Source of the DNA: Marinomonas hwangdonensis
Lineage (GTDB): Bacteria > Pseudomonadota > Gammaproteobacteria > Pseudomonadales > Marinomonadaceae
Assembly: GCF_003721245.1 (NCBI RefSeq)
Contig: NZ_RIZG01000008.1
Coordinates: 88,384-152,383, forward strand
Direction of reading: 5' to 3'
DNA length: 64,000 nt
Within the stretch, counting starts at the first letter, position 1. Every line of letters begins with the position of its first letter. Shown here piece by piece: positions 59,427 to 64,000 of this stretch. Position numbers and translations under genes: made by a program. A model generated the notes under the pieces. The model worked only from the letters and a program-made list of their open reading frames with translations. It was not told the origin of the DNA and did no database searches.

Positions 59427-59855
59427 GTGCCAGATCACTATGATCAAAAAATTTTAGCCCTATTAGTAGAAGACGCACGACTCTCTGTGTCGGATATTAG
59501 TCGGCAGGTGAACTTGTCTCGTTCTGCTGTCACAGAGCGAATTCGTCGAATGGAAGACAATCGTACTATCACGGGTTATCACGCCCATACGTCGATTTCC
59601 AAGTCTGAAGGGGTAACGGCGTATCTTGCGCTAACATTCAGACCTTTATCGTGTGATCTTGTTCAGCCTTTAATCGATGCGATCCCAGAGGTGAAGTTGG
59701 CTCATTCTATTAGTGGAGATTTAGACCTACTGCTCCTTGTCCAGGCCAGTTCAATGACGCGTTTAAATGTGATTCGAGGGGAAATAGATCTCTGGCCAAA
59801 TCTCGATAAAGTGGTAACGCACATGTGTTTGGCTAATCGATTGGATCGCTGGTAA
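59427..59855 (+). CDS. Lrp/AsnC-family regulator (2), divergent from the exporter
   Basis: A 142-residue Lrp-type regulator: HTH (VSDISRQVNLSRSAVTERIRRM) and RAM domain. Start is GTG 59427, seven bases after GAGAGAGGA; the frame remains open for 61 codons upstream, across the exporter promoter region, and is not used. The 147 bases between the two starts probably hold its operator. It likely controls the exporter in response to an amino acid. Confidence 0.87.
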   Translation: MPDHYDQKILALLVEDARLSVSDISRQVNLSRSAVTERIRRMEDNRTITGYHAHTSISKSEGVTAYLALTFRPLSCDLVQPLIDAIPEVKLAHSISGDLDLLLLVQASSMTRLNVIRGEIDLWPNLDKVVTHMCLANRLDRW

Positions 59856-60125
59856 GCAATCGTCGGTCTTTGAATGTATTTTAGCCAGGATTATTGGAAA
59901 GCTTATGCCCGTTTGTAGGTGTTCGCTTTGTGTAGGTAAAAGATTCCACGCTGATGTGTTAAACTGCACTGAATATGAAAAAGCTGTGGTTTAGAGTTCG
60001 AGGTCATACTAGAAAAGACTCCAATGTCAGGCATTTAGTTTGTTTAATGCTGTCTGGCTAGTGACACAAGGAGCTGACTCTCGACGAAGATGAATAACAT
60101 TATTATTGATAGGATATTTGACAAT

Positions 60126-61409
60126 ATGAGTCGATCAGAAGATTTGTACGCAAGAGCTCAACATCGTATTCCAGGAGGCGTTAACTCTCCGGTTCGTGCG
60201 TTTAATGGTGTAGGCGGTACGCCCGTTTTTTTTCAGCGTGGTGAAGGTGCTTATGTCTATGATGAAGACAAGAATCGCTATATTGATTATGTAGGGTCTT
60301 GGGGGCCCATGATCTTAGGTCATAATCACCCAGATGTTTTAAATGCGGTTAGACAGCAGCTTGATTTTGGTTTGAGTTTTGGGGCTCCGACGGAAGTTGA
60401 GATTACTATGGCAGAGAAGGTCTGTGAGCTGGTTCCCTCCATGGATATGGTCCGTATGGTGAACTCGGGCACAGAAGCAACAATGAGTGCCATTCGCCTA
60501 GCGCGCGGCTACACAGGGCGCGATAAAATAGTGAAGTTTGAAGGCTGTTATCACGGCCATTCAGATTCCTTGTTAGTAAAAGCGGGGTCCGGTGCCTTGA
60601 CCTTAGGTGTACCCAACTCTCCTGGCGTGCCAGCGGATTTGGCCAAACATACTATCACATTACAATACAACGATATTGAAGAGGTAAAACAGTGCTTCGC
60701 GGATATGGGTGATCAAATTGCTTGTATTATCGTTGAGCCTGTTGCGGGCAATATGAACTGTATTTTACCTGTTGAGGGATTTCTCGAAACATTGCGAGAA
60801 GTGTGTGACGAATCAGGTGCAGTCCTCATTTTTGATGAGGTAATGACGGGATTCCGTATCGCGCTCGGTGGTGCTCAGGCACACTTTGGTATTGTTCCAG
60901 ATTTAACTACCTTGGGTAAGGTGATTGGGGCAGGTATGCCGGTAGGTGCTTTTGGTGGGAAGCGAGCCATTATGGAATGCATTTCTCCACTTGGACCTGT
61001 GTATCAGGCGGGAACCCTATCTGGAAATCCCGTTGCTATGGTAGCCGGTTTGGCGGTGCTGAATAAAATCAGCGAGGAAGGATTTCATCAAACGCTGGGT
61101 GCAAAAGCAGAGCGATTGGTTACTGGGTTAAAAGCGGCGGCAGACGAAGCAGGGGTGCCGTTTTGTGTGGTGAGCGTTGGTGGTATGTTTGGTTTCTTTT
61201 TTACCGAGGCTGAGGCCGTGACAGGTTTTGCTGAGGTCCAGCGTTGTGATCTTTCCCGTTTTAAAGCCTTCTTTCATTACATGCTAGAAGAAGGCATCTA
61301 TCTAGCGCCAGCCGCTTTTGAAGCGGGTTTTATTTCTCAAGCTCATACGGAAGAAGACATTGACTATACGATCGCGGCTGCAAAACGCTCTTTTGCTAAG
61401 CTAACGTAA
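60126..61409 (+). CDS. hemL: Glutamate-1-semialdehyde 2,1-aminomutase HemL
   Basis: PLP enzyme that makes 5-aminolevulinate for heme in the C5 pathway. From ATG 60126 it is 427 residues, the family norm; an ATG at 60090 would add 12 residues and has only a distant AGGAG. Seen: [20 protein letters not shown], the PLP-lysine motif [18 protein letters not shown], and [17 protein letters not shown]. pssA follows after 27 bases. Confidence 0.96.
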   Translation: MSRSEDLYARAQHRIPGGVNSPVRAFNGVGGTPVFFQRGEGAYVYDEDKNRYIDYVGSWGPMILGHNHPDVLNAVRQQLDFGLSFGAPTEVEITMAEKVCELVPSMDMVRMVNSGTEATMSAIRLARGYTGRDKIVKFEGCYHGHSDSLLVKAGSGALTLGVPNSPGVPADLAKHTITLQYNDIEEVKQCFADMGDQIACIIVEPVAGNMNCILPVEGFLETLREVCDESGAVLIFDEVMTGFRIALGGAQAHFGIVPDLTTLGKVIGAGMPVGAFGGKRAIMECISPLGPVYQAGTLSGNPVAMVAGLAVLNKISEEGFHQTLGAKAERLVTGLKAAADEAGVPFCVVSVGGMFGFFFTEAEAVTGFAEVQRCDLSRFKAFFHYMLEEGIYLAPAAFEAGFISQAHTEEDIDYTIAAAKRSFAKLT

Positions 61410-61436
61410 TCTATTTTTTACAAAGAAGGTTTAAGT

Positions 61437-62204
61437 ATGCCGACAGATGATCTCAATGATGTGAAATCAGATGATGCTGAAGTAGATAATCATGATGAAA
61501 GAAAACAACCTCACAAGGGGGTTTATCTTTTACCAAATTTATTTACAACAGCCGCGTTATTTTCAGGCTTTTATTCTATCGTTGCAGCAATGAATGGCAA
61601 TTTTAGTAATGCGGCCGTCGCTATTTTTATCGCAATGGTTTTGGATGGTTTAGACGGTCGTGTTGCGCGTTTGACTCATACACAAAGTGCCTTTGGCGCG
61701 GAATACGATTCGCTTTCAGATATGGTGTCTTTTGGTATAGCGCCAGCCTTGGTGGCTTTTTCGTGGTCATTAGCGCCACTTGGCAAGGTAGGTTGGATCG
61801 CCGCGTTTATTTATGCGGTAGGTGCTGCGCTCAGGTTGGCGCGTTTTAATACCATGGTAGGTATAGAGGAGAAGCGTTATTTCACTGGATTGCCAAGTCC
61901 AGCGGCGGCAGCGATAGTGGCAGGTATCATTTGGGTTGCGAGCGATAAAGGTGTGTCGGGCGAAAGTCTGGCTACATTAATGGCTTTATTAATGCCAATT
62001 ATCGGTCTTTTAATGGTGAGCAATGTTAAGTATCGAAGCTTTAAGGATCTAGATTTAAAAGGAAAAGTGTCTTTTGTTGTCTTATTGATTGCGGTTTTGG
62101 CTCTGGTTTTTGTGGCATTAGAGCCAGCCTTTGTGTTGATGACAGTGTTTTGTCTATACGGACTCTGGGGGCCATTGGGTACTGTTTTTAAACAGTTGCG
62201 CTAG
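61437..62204 (+). CDS. pssA: CDP-diacylglycerol-serine O-phosphatidyltransferase PssA
   Basis: Makes phosphatidylserine, the precursor of phosphatidylethanolamine, from CDP-DAG and serine. The 255-residue membrane protein carries the CDP-alcohol phosphotransferase motif DGLDGRVARLTHTQSAFGAE followed by YDSLSD (D-x2-D-G-x2-A-R-x8-G-x3-D-x3-D). About seven membrane segments. It is of the small Bacillus-type family, not the E. coli PLD-like enzyme. Confidence 0.94.
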   Translation: MPTDDLNDVKSDDAEVDNHDERKQPHKGVYLLPNLFTTAALFSGFYSIVAAMNGNFSNAAVAIFIAMVLDGLDGRVARLTHTQSAFGAEYDSLSDMVSFGIAPALVAFSWSLAPLGKVGWIAAFIYAVGAALRLARFNTMVGIEEKRYFTGLPSPAAAAIVAGIIWVASDKGVSGESLATLMALLMPIIGLLMVSNVKYRSFKDLDLKGKVSFVVLLIAVLALVFVALEPAFVLMTVFCLYGLWGPLGTVFKQLR

Positions 62205-62288
62205 TACATTAATAGTATTTGCACGTTGTTTGTTGAACTACCAGCGCATCCTCTTGTCACTTACAGTATCAGAAAAAGAGGATGCGTT

Positions 62289-63281
62289 ATGCTAATTCGT
62301 AATAAGAAATCGTCCGACTGCACAGAATCCGAAATTACAGACCGTTCCATTTACCTCAATCGTCGTCAATTCATGAAAGTGACTGGCGGTGTTGCTTTGG
62401 GCGTGGGGGGAATTGGTCAAGTTTCAGCGGCTCTACAGCAAGGTAACCCTTTATCTCCCTCCAATAATATTGCGACATCATTTAAAAACATCATAGAAAC
62501 CCCTTATGGAAAAGAAGAGAAGATCTCTCCCTTCGATGTGGCTTCTTCTTACAATAATTTCTATGAGTTTGGTTATGGCAAGAGTGACCCTAAAGACAAA
62601 TCATCGGGCTTCAAGACGACGCCATGGACTATTTCGGTAGAAGGTGAGGCGGGAAAAACAGGTGTTTTTGATTTAGACGATATTATAAGAGAGTCCTTGC
62701 TTGAAGAGCGCATCTACCGACTTAGGTGTGTTGAAGCTTGGTCAATGGTCATTCCTTGGGTTGGTGTACCTTTGGCGACTATCTTGAAACGTTTTGAGCC
62801 TAATTCAAACGCAAAGTATGTGTATTTTGAAACCTTGTATGATCCAAAACAAATGCCAGGTCAAAAAGGGGGAGGGATAGATTGGCCATATCGTGAGGCC
62901 TTGCGTATTGATGAGGCAATGAATCCACTAGCCTTCTTGGCTGTTGGTATGTACGGCAGTATTTTACCAAACCAAAATGGTGCGCCAGTGCGTCTGGTTC
63001 TCCCTTGGAAGTATGGTTTCAAAAGTATCAAGTCGATTGTTACTATCCGTTTTGTAGAAACCATGCCTAAAACTACATGGAGTATGTTGGCGCCGCAAGA
63101 ATACGGTTTTTATGCAAATGTTAACCCTGATGTGGACCATCCTCGTTGGTCGCAAAAACAAGAGCGGCGTTTACCCGGTGGTGTTCTATTTCCTAATGTC
63201 ATTGAAACAAAAATGTTTAATGGCTACGAAGAAGAGGTTGGGTCATTGTATGCAGGTATGGACCTGAAAAGGTTTTATTAA
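62289..63281 (+). CDS. msrP: Periplasmic protein-methionine-sulfoxide reductase catalytic subunit MsrP
   Basis: Molybdopterin enzyme (formerly YedY) that repairs oxidised methionine in periplasmic proteins. A Tat signal, NRRQFMKVTGG with Arg25-Arg26, is followed by the cofactor-binding region and the Mo-ligand Cys in RLRCVEAWSMVIPW. Start ATG 62289 has GAGG seven bases ahead (330 residues); the frame opens 21 codons earlier. msrQ follows after one base. Confidence 0.95.
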   Translation: MLIRNKKSSDCTESEITDRSIYLNRRQFMKVTGGVALGVGGIGQVSAALQQGNPLSPSNNIATSFKNIIETPYGKEEKISPFDVASSYNNFYEFGYGKSDPKDKSSGFKTTPWTISVEGEAGKTGVFDLDDIIRESLLEERIYRLRCVEAWSMVIPWVGVPLATILKRFEPNSNAKYVYFETLYDPKQMPGQKGGGIDWPYREALRIDEAMNPLAFLAVGMYGSILPNQNGAPVRLVLPWKYGFKSIKSIVTIRFVETMPKTTWSMLAPQEYGFYANVNPDVDHPRWSQKQERRLPGGVLFPNVIETKMFNGYEEEVGSLYAGMDLKRFY

Positions 63282-63282
63282 T

Positions 63283-63912
63283 ATGGCAGGGTTCTGGGAT
63301 AGAAGAGAAAAGCCGTTTATTCTGGTTTTGTTTGCTTTGCCGTTTTTGTGGATGTTTATCTCCTTATTGTTGGGGCAGTACTTCCCCGATCCTGGTAAGT
63401 TGTTGATGAGATTGAGCGGTATTTGGGCGTCCATTTTTGTTGTCGCGGTCATGGCTATGACATTGGTTGGTAAAATAGAGGCGTTTAGGTTTATCAATCG
63501 CTATCGTCGCTTCATTGGCTTGACAGCCTTCTTTTACGCTTTACTTCATTTTGTAATTTACTTGGTATTATTTGCTGGTTTGAGTTGGACTTGGATAAGT
63601 TCTGATCTAGTTGAAAAGCCATATATTTATATGGGTAGCTTAGCGTTAGTTGTTATGTTGGTTTTGGCCACTACAAGTACAAGATCAATGATGCGAAGGT
63701 TAGGTAAGAAATGGAAGCCACTTCATCGCTCTATGTACCTTGCTGCAATTGCTGTGATGGCGCACCTATGGTGGCAAGTTAAAGACGATATCTCATTGGC
63801 GGTCTACTTTTCTGTACTATTAGTCCCTCTGTTGGCTATTAAAATAGCGGCTCTACCAGTGTTTAAGAATTTTATTGGAAAAAATAAAAATAATGCTTGC
63901 GCTAAAAAATAA
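63283..63912 (+). CDS. msrQ: Heme-binding membrane subunit MsrQ
   Basis: Passes electrons from the quinone pool to MsrP. A 209-residue integral membrane protein with about six helices and histidines in RFIGLTAFFYALLHFV and KPLHRSMYLAAIAVMAHLWW, the heme ligands of the YedZ family. Starts one base after msrP. The -35 region of the rRNA-type promoter lies in its last codons. Confidence 0.94.
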   Translation: MAGFWDRREKPFILVLFALPFLWMFISLLLGQYFPDPGKLLMRLSGIWASIFVVAVMAMTLVGKIEAFRFINRYRRFIGLTAFFYALLHFVIYLVLFAGLSWTWISSDLVEKPYIYMGSLALVVMLVLATTSTRSMMRRLGKKWKPLHRSMYLAAIAVMAHLWWQVKDDISLAVYFSVLLVPLLAIKIAALPVFKNFIGKNKNNACAKK

Positions 63913-63924
63913 AGACTGTACTAT
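63878..63924 (+). promoter_or_regulatory. Probable rRNA-operon P1 promoter
   Basis: An A/T-rich UP-like stretch (about 63878-63893), TTGCGC at 63897-63902, a 16-base spacer, TACTAT at 63919-63924, and then the GC-rich discriminator ACGCCTCC. The following CCACTGACACGGAGAAC closely matches the leader of E. coli rrn operons (CACTGACACGGAACAAC). The -35 overlaps the end of msrQ. Confidence 0.85.
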
Positions 63925-63949
63925 ACGCCTCCACTGACACGGAGAACGA

Positions 63950-63967
63950 TGCAAACAAGAGTTTGCA
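63950..63967 (+). other. Hairpin in the rRNA leader
   Basis: TGCAAAC at 63950-63956 pairs with GTTTGCA at 63961-63967 around AAGA. It follows the P1 start by about 20 bases, where rrn leaders carry antitermination (boxB/boxA) elements. The window ends 33 bases later. Confidence 0.55.
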
Positions 63968-64000
63968 CTTACAAAAGTAAGTAAGTTGAACGAAGTATCA

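Overview
The window is a 64-kb chromosomal stretch from a marine-type gammaproteobacterium. Gene order (map / rpsB-tsf-pyrH-frr-uppS-cdsA-dxr-rseP-bamA-skp-lpxD-fabZ-lpxA-lpxB-rnhB-dnaE-accA-tilS; pyrG-eno-ftsB-ispD-ispF-truD-surE-pcm-nlpD-rpoS; serB back to back with an AhpA/YtjB gene) and the moderate, AT-leaning base composition fit the Oceanospirillales, and most resemble Marinomonas or a close relative. That placement is inference from synteny and protein style, not a database match. It is gene-dense, almost wholly core genome, with no insertion sequence, prophage, CRISPR array or tRNA that I can see.

Layout. 1-8.8 kb, minus strand: lysine/peptidoglycan-precursor and nitrogen genes (map, glnD, dapC, dapD, yffB-like, dapE, two unknown small genes, panD cut by the window edge), with one small plus-strand lipoprotein gene. 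8.8-29.3 kb, plus strand: the translation/envelope superoperon from rpsB through lipid A synthesis and outer-membrane assembly to dnaE, accA and tilS. 29.3-33.5 kb: the accessory-looking part, with a P-loop kinase, a small DUF6482-like gene and a vanillate demethylase island (vanR divergent from vanAB) whose intergenic region holds three exact copies of ATTGGATCCAAT. 33.7-43.7 kb: pyrG, eno, ftsB, isoprenoid genes, truD, surE, pcm, a DUF368 polyprenyl-phosphate transporter, nlpD and rpoS. 43.8-53.1 kb: AhpA-like membrane protein with a degenerate cyclase-like domain, serB, a LysR regulator, an orphan HepT-like HEPN protein, molybdopterin genes (moeA, moaB, moaA), tesB, queG and a small unknown gene. 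53.5-60 kb: ilvIH, an Lrp-type regulator, an EamA transporter, luxS, and a YjeH-like amino-acid exporter divergent from a second Lrp-type regulator. 60-64 kb: hemL, pssA, msrP, msrQ, and at the extreme right end what looks like an rRNA-operon P1 promoter and leader, so an rrn operon very probably begins just beyond the window.

How the parts connect. The molybdopterin genes make the cofactor that MsrP needs. uppS, the DUF368 protein and cdsA/pssA all serve envelope lipid supply. The bam/skp/lpx block builds the outer membrane. Vanillate catabolism appears to be locally controlled by VanR at the three operator palindromes.

No wholly new multi-gene system is evident. The points most worth a second look are the triple VanR operator, the rrn promoter running out of the msrQ stop region, the out-of-frame mini-ORF that occupies the expected nlpD start, the AhpA-cyclase fusion, the orphan HepT toxin-like gene, short tandem repeats beside or across gene ends, and several strong hairpins that are not classic terminators.
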